Positions 1 through 8,390 of a stretch of DNA of 64,000 nt are shown here, one piece after another. The translations under genes were made by a program, and so were the position numbers. The notes under the pieces were generated by a model, which was given only the letters and a program-made list of their open reading frames with translations, was not told the origin of the DNA and did not search any database. Origin of the DNA: Ruegeria arenilitoris (GTDB lineage Bacteria; Pseudomonadota; Alphaproteobacteria; Rhodobacterales; Rhodobacteraceae). Position 1 is the first letter of the stretch. Each line of letters starts with the position of its first letter. The stretch is taken from assembly GCF_013035315.1 (NCBI RefSeq), contig NZ_WQHP01000001.1:434001-498000 (forward strand), read 5' to 3'.

Positions 1-218
1 GCGGTTTCACCATCGCACGCGTGTTGCGACTGAAAGGCTATACAGGCCGCTTGCGCGCCAAGGGCCACGTTCTGGCTGACCAATATGCCATGGCGCGCCG
101 CAGTGGGTTTGACGAGGTCGAGATCGACAATGCACTGGCGACACGCCAGCCCGAAGATCAGTGGCTTGCCCGTTCCGATTGGCAGAACCACAACTATCAG
201 GCCCGCCTGCGCGGCTAA
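1..218 (+). CDS. DUF934 family protein, C-terminal part (sulfate assimilation operon)
   Basis: The reading frame is open from the window edge (first full codon at position 3) and stops with TAA at 216-218; the 5' part lies outside. The visible 71 residues contain the run LRLKGYTGRLRAKGHVLADQ and end in NYQARLRG, which I recognise as the C-terminal signature of DUF934 proteins. In alphaproteobacteria these small proteins are encoded beside cysH and cysI (reductive sulfate assimilation), often followed by fpr as here, so a role in electron delivery or assembly for sulfite or adenylylsulfate reduction is inferred. Its biochemical function is not established. A hairpin with a T-run follows the stop, so this is probably the last gene of its operon. 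Confidence 0.8.
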   Translation, partial: GFTIARVLRLKGYTGRLRAKGHVLADQYAMARRSGFDEVEIDNALATRQPEDQWLARSDWQNHNYQARLRG

Positions 219-245
219 GACCGACAATCGCCAGCTTGTGACTTG

Positions 246-267
246 AAAGGGGCATTAAGCCCCTTTT
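246..267 (+). terminator. Rho-independent terminator after DUF934 gene
   Basis: An 8-bp stem (AAAGGGGC at 246-253, GCCCCTTT at 259-266) with a 5-nt ATTAA loop continues into TTTT. It lies 28 nt after the DUF934 stop and before fpr, so it probably ends the upstream operon and fpr has its own promoter. Confidence 0.75.
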
Positions 268-297
268 CCTGACTTGGATCAAAGATTAAACGGAGAT

Positions 298-316
298 GTC
301 GGTTTACCGAACCGAC
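298..316 (+). promoter_or_regulatory. Perfect inverted repeat just upstream of fpr start
   Basis: GTCGGTT (298-304) and AACCGAC (310-316) form a perfect 7-bp inverted repeat with a 5-nt spacer TACCG, ending 10 nt before the likely fpr ATG at 327. It could be an operator or an mRNA hairpin that limits ribosome access; no good Shine-Dalgarno sequence is visible between it and the start. Which role applies is not decidable from sequence. Confidence 0.45.
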
Positions 317-326
317 AGTGACAACG

Positions 327-1160
327 ATGACAGAGATGAAGCCCGTGACCGAAGCAACCGCCGTTAAGGCCCCCGTCCTTCCGGACGCCCAGACAGTAAC
401 AGATGTCAAACACTGGACCGACAGCCTGTTCTCGTTCAAGGTGTCGCGTCCTGCGTCCTTGCGGTTCCGCTCGGGCGAGTTCGTGATGATCGGTCTGCTG
501 GGCGACAACGGCAAGGCGCTGCTGCGCGCCTATTCGATCGCCTCGCCTTCGTGGGACGAAGAGCTGGAGTTCTACTCAATCAAGGTGCAGGACGGTCCGC
601 TGACCTCAAAGCTGCAGCACATCAAGCCGGGCGACCAGATCATCCTGCGGCCCAAGCCGGTTGGCACGCTGGTGCATGACGCTCTGCTGCCCGGTAAACG
701 CCTGTGGTTCTTTGCCACCGGCACTGGTTTCGCCCCCTTCGCGTCGCTGCTGCGCGAACCGCAGACCTATGAGGATTACGATGAGGTCATCATCACCCAT
801 ACCTGCCGCGAAGTGGCCGAGCTGGAGTATGGCCGTCAGTTGATCGAAAGCATCCGTCAGGACGAAATGCTGGCCGAGTTGATGGGCGAAGGTTTCGCGG
901 ACAAGATCCGCTATTACCCGACCACCACGCGGGAAGAGAGCCCCAAAATGGGCCGCATCACAAACCTGCTGAAAGACGGCACCGTGTTTGCTGATCTGGG
1001 TATCGAAGGCGGGATCAAACCGGACACCGACCGCGCCATGGTTTGTGGTTCGCTGGCCTTCAACCTGGACATCAAAGAGATTCTGGAAGAGTTCGGCCTG
1101 CGCGAAGGCGCAAACTCCGAACCTAAGGAATTCGTCATCGAAAAAGCCTTTGTTGGTTAA
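327..1160 (+). CDS. fpr: Ferredoxin/flavodoxin-NADP(+) reductase
   Basis: This cytoplasmic FAD enzyme moves electrons between NADPH and ferredoxin or flavodoxin. The FAD motif RAYS is near residue 67, the NADP-binding GTGFAP near 132, and VCGSLAFN plus the C-terminal EFVIEKAFVG follow, as in bacterial FPRs. The protein closely resembles my recollection of Rhodobacter capsulatus FPR, including the stretch HWTDSLFSFKVSRP. The start was placed at ATG 327 (277 aa) because the N-terminus then begins MTE, like relatives; a GTG at 318 in the same frame would add three residues, and no clear ribosome site decides between them. Its place after a sulfate-assimilation gene fits delivery of reductant to sulfite reductase, but the terminator between them suggests separate transcription. 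Confidence 0.93.
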   Translation: MTEMKPVTEATAVKAPVLPDAQTVTDVKHWTDSLFSFKVSRPASLRFRSGEFVMIGLLGDNGKALLRAYSIASPSWDEELEFYSIKVQDGPLTSKLQHIKPGDQIILRPKPVGTLVHDALLPGKRLWFFATGTGFAPFASLLREPQTYEDYDEVIITHTCREVAELEYGRQLIESIRQDEMLAELMGEGFADKIRYYPTTTREESPKMGRITNLLKDGTVFADLGIEGGIKPDTDRAMVCGSLAFNLDIKEILEEFGLREGANSEPKEFVIEKAFVG

Positions 1161-1171
1161 TCCAACACAGC

Positions 1172-1198
1172 GGTTCCGGGGTAAATTGCCCCGGAACC
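1172..1198 (+). terminator. Strong hairpin after fpr
   Basis: A perfect 10-bp GC-rich stem (GGTTCCGGGG at 1172-1181, CCCCGGAACC at 1189-1198) with a 7-nt loop begins 11 nt after the fpr stop. No T-run follows, so it is either a weak or factor-assisted terminator or an mRNA-stabilising hairpin. Confidence 0.5.
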
Positions 1199-1307
1199 CA
1201 CAAAAACCTCTGACAAAACCCGGAATTTTCATGTTGGCTGTTGTTTATGCCGCTTGAATCGGCGTGCAGGCCGGTCTAAATTTCGGGCTCGAATTTCTGC
1301 AATCATC

Positions 1308-1313
1308 AAAGGA
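1308..1313 (+). promoter_or_regulatory. Ribosome binding site fixing the AUA start of infC
   Basis: AAAGGA at 1308-1313 sits 8 nt before the ATA at 1322, ideal spacing. The only nearby ATG (1314) touches the Shine-Dalgarno sequence directly and is out of frame, reading just ATG-AAC-CCA-TAG, so it is not a usable infC start. Confidence 0.7.
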
Positions 1314-1321
1314 ATGAACCC

Positions 1322-1870
1322 ATAGCCCGCAGACCTCACAACGCGCCGCCGCAACGAGATACCGGACCGCGCGTCAATGAAAGAATCCGTGCCCCCGAAA
1401 TTCGCCTGATTGGCGCAGACGGTGACAACGTCGGGGTGGTTCATCCCGCCAAAGCCATGCAACTTGCCGCCGATGCCGGCCTCGACCTGGTTGAGATTTC
1501 GCCCAACGCGAACCCTCCGGTCTGCAAGATCATGGACTTTGGTAAGTTCAAGTACGAACAGCAAAAGCGCGAAAGCGAAGCCCGCAAGAAGCAAAAAGTC
1601 ATCGAGGTGAAAGAGGTCAAGTTTCGGCCCAACACCGACACGCATGACTATGACGTCAAAATGAAGAACGTCGTGAAGTTCTTGGAAAAAGGCGACAAGG
1701 TCAAAGTGACCCTGCGCTTCCGTGGCCGCGAAATGGCGCACCAGAACCTGGGCCGTGAGCTGCTGGAACGTGTGGCCGAGGACATCAAAGAAATCGGCAA
1801 GGTCGAAAACATGCCGAAGATGGAAGGCCGTCAAATGATCATGATGATCGGCCCGCTGCCTCAAAAGTAA
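1322..1870 (+). CDS. infC: Translation initiation factor IF-3, apparent AUA start codon
   Basis: IF-3 binds the 30S subunit and checks start-codon and initiator-tRNA pairing. The frame reads from ATA at 1322 ([12 protein letters not shown] after the start) through [14 protein letters not shown], the N-domain, the linker rich in Lys/Glu ([16 protein letters not shown]), and the C-domain ending MIGPLPQK; 182 residues is normal for the family. The first in-frame ATG, at 1436, would cut away about 38 residues of conserved N-domain, so it is not the true start. There is no ATG, GTG or TTG in the right place, while an AAAGGA is 8 nt before ATA. Non-AUG starts (AUU, AUC, AUA) are known for infC and serve autoregulation: low IF-3 allows more initiation at the poor codon. 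Confidence 0.9.
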   Translation: MARRPHNAPPQRDTGPRVNERIRAPEIRLIGADGDNVGVVHPAKAMQLAADAGLDLVEISPNANPPVCKIMDFGKFKYEQQKRESEARKKQKVIEVKEVKFRPNTDTHDYDVKMKNVVKFLEKGDKVKVTLRFRGREMAHQNLGRELLERVAEDIKEIGKVENMPKMEGRQMIMMIGPLPQK

Positions 1871-1892
1871 GCCCGGCACTTATCGAAATTGG

Positions 1893-1927
1893 AACCCTGT
1901 CGAACAGCGCTCTGACAGGGTTTTTTT
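1893..1927 (+). terminator. Rho-independent terminator after infC
   Basis: A 9-bp stem (AACCCTGTC at 1893-1901, GACAGGGTT at 1914-1922) with a 12-nt loop runs into seven T's (1921-1927). It lies 22 nt after the infC stop and ahead of a convergent gene. Confidence 0.9.
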
Positions 1928-1954
1928 GTGGACTTAAACGAGAGAAGAAGTGTC

Positions 1955-3280
1955 TCAAGCCGGGATCGACGCAGCGATTGCCCGGCTCAACTTGCCGACC
2001 AGTTCGTCGATCTGAGTGTCTTCAATGATGAATGGCGGGGCCAGCAGTACGTGATCCCCAAGCCGCCCGTCCCGCGTGCCGGACATCGGATAGCAAATCA
2101 GTCCCTCGGCCAGCGCGGCCTTTTTGATTTTGCCTGCAACGCCATGTGTCGGATCAAAAGGCGTTTTCGTTTCACGGTCTGAGACCAGTTCGACCGCGCG
2201 GAACAGACCCCTGCCACGGATATCGCCGACATTTGGGTGTTGGCCGAATTCGGCCTGCAGCGCCGATTGCAGCTTGTTCCCCATAACACCGGCCCGCGCA
2301 GGCAATTCGCGCGAGGTCAGTTCGGTTACGACCGCCAAGGCTGCCGCTGTGGCCACCGGGTGGCCGATATAGGTGTGACCGTGCTGAAAAAACCCCGAGC
2401 CATCCCCGATCGCATCGTATATCTTGCCGGTGCACATCATCGCCCCGATCGGCTGATACCCGGCCCCCAAACCCTTGGCGATGCAAAGAATGTCCGGCGC
2501 AACACCGTCATGATCGCAGGCAAACAGATGCCCAGTCCGCCCCATGCCGCACATCACTTCATCCAATATCAACAAGACGCCATACTGATCGCAAATCTCG
2601 CGGATACGTTTGTAGTACCCCTCAACCGCAGGCACCGCGCCCAAGGTCGCCCCGACAACCGGTTCTGCCATGAAGGCCATGACCGTCTCGGGACCAAGAC
2701 GCAAAATCTCGGTCTCCAATTCGTTGGCGACGCGCTGGCCATAGTCATAGCTGCTCTCACCATCCGGCTTTTCGGCATATTCATAACACGGAGCAATATG
2801 CGTCATCTCAATCAGCATCGGGGCGAACTGAGCCCGTCGCCACTCATTGCCCCCTGCGGACAAGGCACCAAGGGTATTGCCATGATAACTCTGCCGCCGC
2901 GCAATCACCCGGCGGCGCTCGGGCTGTCCGATCTCAAGGAAGTACTGCCGGGCCAGCTTCATCGCCGCCTCGGTCGCCTCGGACCCACCGGAAACAAAAT
3001 AGACACGGTCAAGATCACCCGGCGCATGTTCGATAAGCAGGTCCGCCAAGGCTTCCGCCGGTTCGGATGTCATGAAACCGGTATGCGCAAAAGCAATCCT
3101 TTCGACCTGCTCCTGCACGGCGTTGATTACCGCAGGGTTTGAATGCCCCAGACATGACACTGCAGCATCACCGCAATCCAGATACCGCTGCCCCTGCGCG
3201 TCGATCAGGTAACACCCGTCGCCACCCACAGCGACCGGAAGTTCCGATTTCGTGTGACGTGGAAAAACATGACTACTCAT
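1955..3280 (-). CDS. Class III PLP-dependent aminotransferase (omega-aminotransferase type)
   Basis: The protein (441 aa) is a fold-type I, class III aminotransferase. SGGSEATEAAMKLAR near residue 97 binds the cofactor phosphate, ILDEV holds the Asp240 that contacts the pyridine nitrogen, and AKGLGAGYQP carries the Schiff-base Lys269. Such enzymes move amino groups from omega-amino acids, diamines or beta-amino acids to pyruvate or 2-oxoglutarate; the substrate cannot be read from sequence. The start codon overlaps the stop of the upstream BKACE gene by 4 bases, showing a co-translated pair. With a beta-keto acid cleavage enzyme as partner, a plausible route is deamination of a beta- or omega-amino acid and cleavage of the resulting keto acid, in either order. 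It converges on infC across the terminator. Confidence 0.85.
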   Translation of the reverse strand: MSSHVFPRHTKSELPVAVGGDGCYLIDAQGQRYLDCGDAAVSCLGHSNPAVINAVQEQVERIAFAHTGFMTSEPAEALADLLIEHAPGDLDRVYFVSGGSEATEAAMKLARQYFLEIGQPERRRVIARRQSYHGNTLGALSAGGNEWRRAQFAPMLIEMTHIAPCYEYAEKPDGESSYDYGQRVANELETEILRLGPETVMAFMAEPVVGATLGAVPAVEGYYKRIREICDQYGVLLILDEVMCGMGRTGHLFACDHDGVAPDILCIAKGLGAGYQPIGAMMCTGKIYDAIGDGSGFFQHGHTYIGHPVATAAALAVVTELTSRELPARAGVMGNKLQSALQAEFGQHPNVGDIRGRGLFRAVELVSDRETKTPFDPTHGVAGKIKKAALAEGLICYPMSGTRDGRLGDHVLLAPPFIIEDTQIDELVGKLSRAIAASIPA

Positions 3281-4056
3281 TCCTGCGCTCCTTTCAAAGC
3301 CGCAACCAGCGACGCTACGGACGTTGCATTATCTGCCCAAGTATTTCCGTCCTTGTCAGTCAAACTGTTTTCGAACCCGACCCGAACGTCACCTCCGCGC
3401 TTTGCGGCCGTCAACAAACATGCATGTTCCTGCCGGCCAAAGGCACAGACCATCCATCGCGAGGGGTCTTGCGGAAACTGATCCAGATCTTCTGGCGCGG
3501 ATTGCTGACCCGAGCTGTATCGCCCCAGAACCAGCAACCGATCTGTTTGCTCTGTGCGCACAATTCCGCGCCCCTGCCAGTCCGCCAGCAAGGCCGCATC
3601 TTCTCGGTCGTAAAGGATGTGCTGAACACGAGTTCCCTGATCCTCGCACAATCCATACAAAGTACTGACAAGCTCACGCGCACGAGCAACCTCTCGCACC
3701 GAGATCGAGGCCCATTCCGGCCGCACCTTCCGCAGACACTCCAATTGCGCGGCCACATCAAAAACGCCCGCAGCTTCGGTCGTGATTTGGACATCCATAT
3801 CTGGCACTACCCGGCGCAACTCGGCAATCGTTTCCAGATAGCGCCCCGCGTCCAGCGTATGCTGCCCCCGATCATCGCGCACATGCAGGTGAAGGCCGTC
3901 CGCACCCGCCCGAAAGCAATTCTGCGCAGTGGCAACGATATGCTCTAAACCAACCGGCAACTCTGCATGATCCACTGATCCCCGGCGCGCACCGTTTGGC
4001 GCGACAAGAACATACGGTTTGGGCGCAGTTTGAGTATGAGACACGGGTTCAGACAT
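3277..4056 (-). CDS. Beta-keto acid cleavage enzyme family protein (BKACE, DUF849)
   Basis: This 259-aa protein belongs to the DUF849/BKACE family, zinc TIM-barrel enzymes that condense a beta-keto acid with acetyl-CoA and yield acetoacetate plus a CoA ester. Visible hallmarks are VAPNGARRG near the N-terminus, the zinc-binding HLHVRDD, and TTEAAG in the middle. The start chosen, ATG at 4056, is preceded by AAGGA with 7-nt spacing; an upstream in-frame ATG at 4110 lacks one. It is shorter than the roughly 270-310 aa usual for the family, mainly in the C-terminal half, so substrate range may differ. It shares a 4-base overlap with the aminotransferase and is divergent from an RpiR regulator, which is the likely controller. 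Confidence 0.82.
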   Translation of the reverse strand: MSEPVSHTQTAPKPYVLVAPNGARRGSVDHAELPVGLEHIVATAQNCFRAGADGLHLHVRDDRGQHTLDAGRYLETIAELRRVVPDMDVQITTEAAGVFDVAAQLECLRKVRPEWASISVREVARARELVSTLYGLCEDQGTRVQHILYDREDAALLADWQGRGIVRTEQTDRLLVLGRYSSGQQSAPEDLDQFPQDPSRWMVCAFGRQEHACLLTAAKRGGDVRVGFENSLTDKDGNTWADNATSVASLVAALKGAQE

Positions 4057-4145
4057 CGGGCAATCCTTAGCAAGTTGCCCCTCAGTTATCCGTCTAGCAC
4101 TCGTTTTCAATTTGCAATCTTCATAACATTTGTTTTTCTAAGGTC
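4057..4145. promoter_or_regulatory. Divergent promoter region between BKACE unit and rpiR gene
   Basis: This 89-bp, A/T-rich gap separates two divergently transcribed units and must contain both promoters and probably the RpiR operator. No clean palindrome stands out by eye. Confidence 0.45.
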
Positions 4146-5045
4146 ATGACCCAGCCTTTGAACCAAATCACCGAAGCGTTGCGACAACAGATCGACCAAT
4201 TGCCCCCCGGTCTGCAGGCAGCCGCGAAGTACATCCTGGATCACCCAGCGGATTTCGGATTGGACCCAATCCGCGAAACCGCTGCCAAGATCGGCGTCAG
4301 CTCAAACGTGCTGGTTCGCTTGGCCCAACGCATGGGTTTCGACGGATTCGAGGCTTTTCGCGCCCCGTTCCGCACCGCCCTTGTGACCGACAGCGAGGAC
4401 CATATGAGCCAATCTTGGCTCAGCGACATGCAAGACGGCGATACCTTCAGTGAAGCTCAGGCCCAATTCGCTCAGAACGCGCAGAACGTGGTCATGCGGT
4501 CCCTGCGCCTCATGCATCCGGACAAAGTCAGGCAAGCGGTTGAGATCATGACCCGGTCTGACAGGTGCTTTGTTACGGCAACGCGCGCAAGCTATGCGTT
4601 GTCGTACTATTTTTCCTATACCGGTCGCATGGCGCACCCCGGCCTGCGCCTAGTCCCGCGCCACATGGGGGCCGCTACCGATGATCTGTTGGACGCCACC
4701 CCCGGTGACTGCCTGATCGCGATCACAGTCAGCCCCTATTCCTCTGATACTATCCAGTCCATGCGCTTAGCCCGGCGCAAATCCATGCCAATAATCCTGA
4801 TCGCCGACAGCGAGGTGATCGCCCCCGGCATTGAACCAGATGTTGTCTTTCCGGTCAGCACCCGGTCGCTCCACCATTTTTCAAGCTACGCCGGGGCAAT
4901 GGTGGTTCTGGAATGCCTTCTGGGCCACCTGTTCCAAGCCGGTGGAGACGCCGCGCGCGAGCGGGTCGACGCTTACCAAAAATCCCGAGAGGACACGGGC
5001 GCCTATTGGCGGCCGTCCCAGCCCCCCAGAATCAGGCGCACATAG
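4146..5045 (+). CDS. MurR/RpiR family transcriptional regulator
   Basis: The 299-aa protein has the RpiR layout: an N-terminal helix-turn-helix of about 75 residues (IRETAAKIGVSSNVLVRLAQ is the recognition region) and a C-terminal SIS domain with TATRASYALSYYFSYT, the sugar-phosphate-type ligand pocket. RpiR regulators answer to phosphosugars or, in many catabolic loci, other small acids. It is divergent from the BKACE/aminotransferase pair, making it the probable local regulator. A short AAGG lies only 2 nt before the ATG, so the ribosome site is weak. Effector unknown. Confidence 0.85.
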   Translation: MTQPLNQITEALRQQIDQLPPGLQAAAKYILDHPADFGLDPIRETAAKIGVSSNVLVRLAQRMGFDGFEAFRAPFRTALVTDSEDHMSQSWLSDMQDGDTFSEAQAQFAQNAQNVVMRSLRLMHPDKVRQAVEIMTRSDRCFVTATRASYALSYYFSYTGRMAHPGLRLVPRHMGAATDDLLDATPGDCLIAITVSPYSSDTIQSMRLARRKSMPIILIADSEVIAPGIEPDVVFPVSTRSLHHFSSYAGAMVVLECLLGHLFQAGGDAARERVDAYQKSREDTGAYWRPSQPPRIRRT

Positions 5046-5047
5046 AA

Positions 5048-5073
5048 AAGCCCCGGCGGTGACGCCGGGGCTT
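5048..5073 (-). terminator. Terminator hairpin between convergent rpiR and coxM-like genes
   Basis: An 11-bp stem (AAGCCCCGGCG at 5048-5058, CGCCGGGGCTT at 5063-5073) with a 4-nt GTGA loop. Read on the minus strand it is followed by TTTTC, so it best serves the CoxM-like gene; it may also stop the plus-strand regulator transcript. Confidence 0.75.
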
Positions 5074-5090
5074 CTCGGATTGTTTGGAAT

Positions 5091-5882
5091 TTACATACAG
5101 GCTTCGATGGCCCGCTTGGTCATGACACTCACCAGATGCGCACGGTACGCTTTGCTGCCATGCAGGTCTGCGATCATGTTAGCCGGGTTGATGCTCAGCC
5201 CGGTCAGGGCATCCGCACGGAATTCCTTATTCAGGGCTTCTTCCGCTTCGGACCAGCGGAACACACCATCTTCACTGGCTCCCGTTACGGCGACACGCAC
5301 CCCATCTGCAAATCGCGCCAGATAGACACCGACAAGCGCAAAACGTGACGCGGGCTGAAGGAACTTTTGATAGCTCGCAGCCTGTGGCACCGGGAAGCGC
5401 ACCGAAGTGATAATCTCGCCCTCATCCAAAGCCGTTGAGAACATCCCCTCAAAGAACTCATCTGCTGCAATCTGACGAGTGTTGGTAATGATCGTCGCAC
5501 CTGATCCCAAGGCACCGGCCGGGTAACAGGCTGCCGGATCGTTGTTCGCCAGCGATCCGCCGATCGTACCGCGGTTGCGGACCGCAGGATCACCGATCTG
5601 CCCCGCCAGCGCCGCCAAAGCGGGATAGCTGCTGGCCGCCTCGCTCGCGACAACGGCATGCGGAGTTGCTCCGCCGATGGCGACAGACCCATCATCCTCG
5701 ACGCAGACCCCCTGCATCTCGGCTATCCCACTCAGCGAAACCAAGGACGAAGGCGCTGCCAACCGTTGTTTCAACGTCGGGATAAGCGTCTGCCCGCCTC
5801 CTAACGCCTGCGCGTCCTCGGGCCCCAACGCGGCGACCGCATCAGCTATGGTCGAGGGTTTCTCAAACTCGAAATTGTACAT
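5091..5882 (-). CDS. CO-dehydrogenase-like FAD subunit (medium, CoxM family)
   Basis: The FAD-binding subunit of a molybdenum hydroxylase; it passes electrons from the Fe-S subunit onward. The N-terminal ALGGGQTLIP and the central RNRGTIGGSLANNDPAA are the two FAD-contact motifs of the CoxM/XdhB family. The start is ATG 5882 (263 aa) with AGGA a few bases upstream; a longer frame reaching 5975 would include GC-repeat sequence and is not credible. It is the last gene of the S-L-M set, the order typical of form II enzymes. The 93-bp gap to coxL holds a GC-rich repeat. Natural substrate unknown. Confidence 0.88.
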   Translation of the reverse strand: MYNFEFEKPSTIADAVAALGPEDAQALGGGQTLIPTLKQRLAAPSSLVSLSGIAEMQGVCVEDDGSVAIGGATPHAVVASEAASSYPALAALAGQIGDPAVRNRGTIGGSLANNDPAACYPAGALGSGATIITNTRQIAADEFFEGMFSTALDEGEIITSVRFPVPQAASYQKFLQPASRFALVGVYLARFADGVRVAVTGASEDGVFRWSEAEEALNKEFRADALTGLSINPANMIADLHGSKAYRAHLVSVMTKRAIEACM

Positions 5883-5935
5883 TTCGTTTTCCTTTCCGAA
5901 AGGCGCGGATCCGCCCTTCATCTGGCTAAAAATAC

Positions 5936-5966
5936 CTCGGGGGTCCGGGGCCGGCCCCCGGTCCAC
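5936..5966. repeat. GC-rich imperfect palindrome in the coxL-coxM gap
   Basis: The gap has a G/C block centred on GGGGCCGGCCCC (5947-5958) flanked by GGTCC and GGTCC-like arms. Blocks of this look (beginning ATACCTCGGGGG) are common between genes in roseobacters, so a dispersed intergenic element is likely; I saw no second copy in this window. It may form an mRNA hairpin that sets the ratio of subunits. Confidence 0.4.
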
Positions 5967-5975
5967 CCTTGTCAC

Positions 5976-8336
5976 TTAGCTGTTCATCGCCGCCCAGACG
6001 CGCGACGGGCTCACTGGCATGTCGATATGATCGACGGCCTTGCCACCCGAGTTCAACGCATCCAGAACCGCATTGACGACCGCAGGAGGTGAGCCAATCG
6101 CGCCAGCCTCACCACAGCCCTTCACACCCAGCGGGTTATGCGTGCACGGCGTCTGGCTGGAGTGATCGACACCATAGAACGGAACATCGTCAGCACGCGG
6201 CATGGCATAGTCCATGAAGGACGCGCTCAGCAGCTGGCCGTTCTCGTCATAGGCACAGTTCTCAAGCAATGCCTGACCGATCCCCTGACCAATGCCGCCA
6301 TGGACCTGTCCATCCACGATCATCGGGTTGACGATGTTGCCAAAGTCATCCGCCGCCGTGAACTTCTCGATGCTGACCTGACCGGTTTCGGGGTCAACCT
6401 CGACCTCGCAAGCATAAGCACCTGCCGGGAAGGTAAAGTTGGCCGGGTCATAAAACGCGGTCTCTTCCAGACCCGGCTCAACTTCCAAAGGATAGTTGTG
6501 CGGGACATAGGCCGTCAGGGTCACATCACCCCAAGCCACCGATTTGTCGGTGCCAGCAACGCTGAACTGACCATCCTTCAGCTCGATATCGGCTTCGGAC
6601 GCCTCCAGCAAATGAGCTGCGATCTTCTTGGCTTTCTCGATCACCTTTTCGGTCGCCTTAACCATGGCCGAACCACAGACTGCCAGCGAACGGGACCCAT
6701 AGGTACCCATCCCAAACGGGATCTTCGAGGTGTCTCCATGCACGATCTCGACCATCGACTCGTCGATGCCGATCATGTCGGCCACGACCTGCGGGAAGGC
6801 GGTCTCATGCCCCTGCCCGTGGCTGTGTGCACCGACCATAACGCTGATCGACCCGGTAGCATTCACCCGAACGGTCGCGGCATCATAGAGTCCTGCGCGG
6901 GCTCCCAGCATACCAACGATGTTAGACGGCGCGATGCCGCAGGCCTCAATGTAGCAATTGATGCCCAGACCACGCAGCTTGCCATTGGCCTCGCTTTCAG
7001 CCCGGCGCGCGGCAAAACCTGCCAGATCAGCAGCAGATTCCAGCTTGTCCATCGTGCCGTTGTAGTCCCCGGTGTCGTAGGTCAATGCGACCGGCGTGTC
7101 ATAGGGGAACTGAGTGACAAAGTTCTGACGACGCAATGCAATCGGATCAACGCCCAGCTCGCGTGCAGCTTTGTCAACCACGCGCTCTAGCTGATAGGTC
7201 GCCTCGGGCCGGCCAGCACCGCGGTACGCGTCGACCGGCACTGTGTTGGTGAACATCGCCTTAACATTCACCTGAATGACTGGCGTCTTGTAGTTGCCCG
7301 CCATCAAAGTGCCGTGCAGCCAGGTCGGAACCGAGCTGGAGAAGGTCGACAGATAAGCGCCCAGGTTTGCGTAGGTATCGGTGCGCAGACCGATGAAGTT
7401 GTTGTCCGCATCCAGCGCCAGTTCGATCCTGCTGACGTGATCGCGGCCTTGCGCGTCCGACATGAACGCTTCGGACCGGCTGGCGGTCCACTTGACCGGA
7501 CGGTTGCAGACTTTTGCGGCAAAGGTACAGAACGCCTCTTCGGCGTAGTGGAAGATTTTGGTGCCAAAACCGCCACCCACATCCGGGGCCACTACGCGTA
7601 CTTTGTGCTCGGGCAGTCCCAGAACAAAGGCGCACATCAGCAGCCGGATCACATGCGGGTTCTGCGAGGTGGTGTAGAGCGTATACTCTTCGGTTCCGCG
7701 GCTATACTCGGCCACAGCCACACGCGGTTCCATCGGGTTGGCGACGAGCCGGTTGTTGACCAGATCCAGCGTCGTCACATGGGCCGCATTGGCAAAAACC
7801 TCGTTAACCTTTGCGTCGTCGGTTTCGCCCAACTGCCAGTCGTAGCAGATGTTGTTCTTCAGATCGTCATGGACCAGCGTCGCCCCGTCTTGGGCGGCGG
7901 CTTTCATGTCTAGAACGGCGGGCAGCTCCTCGATATCAAGGTCGATCGCCTCGGCCGCGTCACGCGCCTGCTCCAGACTGTCGGCCACAACGGCTGCAAT
8001 CGGGTCACCCACATGCCGTACCTTGCCCTGCGCCAGAATTGGGTGCGGCGGTTCCTGCATGGGCGCGCCATGCTTATCCGTGACTTCCCAACCGCATGGG
8101 ATACCCCCCACGCCTTCAAAGTCTTTTCCGGTGAATACCTTGACCACGCCGGGCATGGCCTCAGCTGCCGAAGTGTCGATGTTTTTGATCCGACCATGCG
8201 CAATATCGGACCGCAGGAAATGCACATAGGCCTGGCCATGCACGTTGATGTCGTCGGTGTAATTGCCTGCTCCGGTCAGAAAGCGTACGTCCTCACGCCG
8301 CTTGGAACTGGCTCCGATGCCACTGTCTTTGGGCAT
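5976..8336 (-). CDS. Form II CO-dehydrogenase-like molybdenum subunit (CoxL family)
   Basis: The 786-aa catalytic subunit binds the molybdenum-cytosine-dinucleotide cofactor. The active-site loop is AYRGAGR at residues 370-376. This marks form II (putative) CoxL; true CO-oxidising form I has AYXCSFR with the copper-ligating cysteine. GGGFGTK near 253 and the C-terminal GCGEAG, holding the catalytic glutamate, are intact, so the enzyme should be an active hydroxylase or dehydrogenase, but of an unknown substrate rather than proven CO. It lies between the Fe-S subunit gene (54-bp gap) and the FAD subunit gene, with maturation genes upstream on the same strand. Confidence 0.92.
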   Translation of the reverse strand: MPKDSGIGASSKRREDVRFLTGAGNYTDDINVHGQAYVHFLRSDIAHGRIKNIDTSAAEAMPGVVKVFTGKDFEGVGGIPCGWEVTDKHGAPMQEPPHPILAQGKVRHVGDPIAAVVADSLEQARDAAEAIDLDIEELPAVLDMKAAAQDGATLVHDDLKNNICYDWQLGETDDAKVNEVFANAAHVTTLDLVNNRLVANPMEPRVAVAEYSRGTEEYTLYTTSQNPHVIRLLMCAFVLGLPEHKVRVVAPDVGGGFGTKIFHYAEEAFCTFAAKVCNRPVKWTASRSEAFMSDAQGRDHVSRIELALDADNNFIGLRTDTYANLGAYLSTFSSSVPTWLHGTLMAGNYKTPVIQVNVKAMFTNTVPVDAYRGAGRPEATYQLERVVDKAARELGVDPIALRRQNFVTQFPYDTPVALTYDTGDYNGTMDKLESAADLAGFAARRAESEANGKLRGLGINCYIEACGIAPSNIVGMLGARAGLYDAATVRVNATGSISVMVGAHSHGQGHETAFPQVVADMIGIDESMVEIVHGDTSKIPFGMGTYGSRSLAVCGSAMVKATEKVIEKAKKIAAHLLEASEADIELKDGQFSVAGTDKSVAWGDVTLTAYVPHNYPLEVEPGLEETAFYDPANFTFPAGAYACEVEVDPETGQVSIEKFTAADDFGNIVNPMIVDGQVHGGIGQGIGQALLENCAYDENGQLLSASFMDYAMPRADDVPFYGVDHSSQTPCTHNPLGVKGCGEAGAIGSPPAVVNAVLDALNSGGKAVDHIDMPVSPSRVWAAMNS

Positions 8337-8390
8337 TGCTTGTTCTCCTCCCTGGAAAGGAATTTTCGTCGAAAATTCTCAATCTCTGCC

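Noticed and set aside
1436-1870. infC starting at ATG 1436
   Set aside because: Would delete about 38 conserved N-domain residues; the upstream AUA with a proper Shine-Dalgarno explains the complete protein.
5976-8336. True CO dehydrogenase (form I CoxL)
   Set aside because: The active-site loop is AYRGAGR, not AYXCSFR, and the subunit order is S-L-M.
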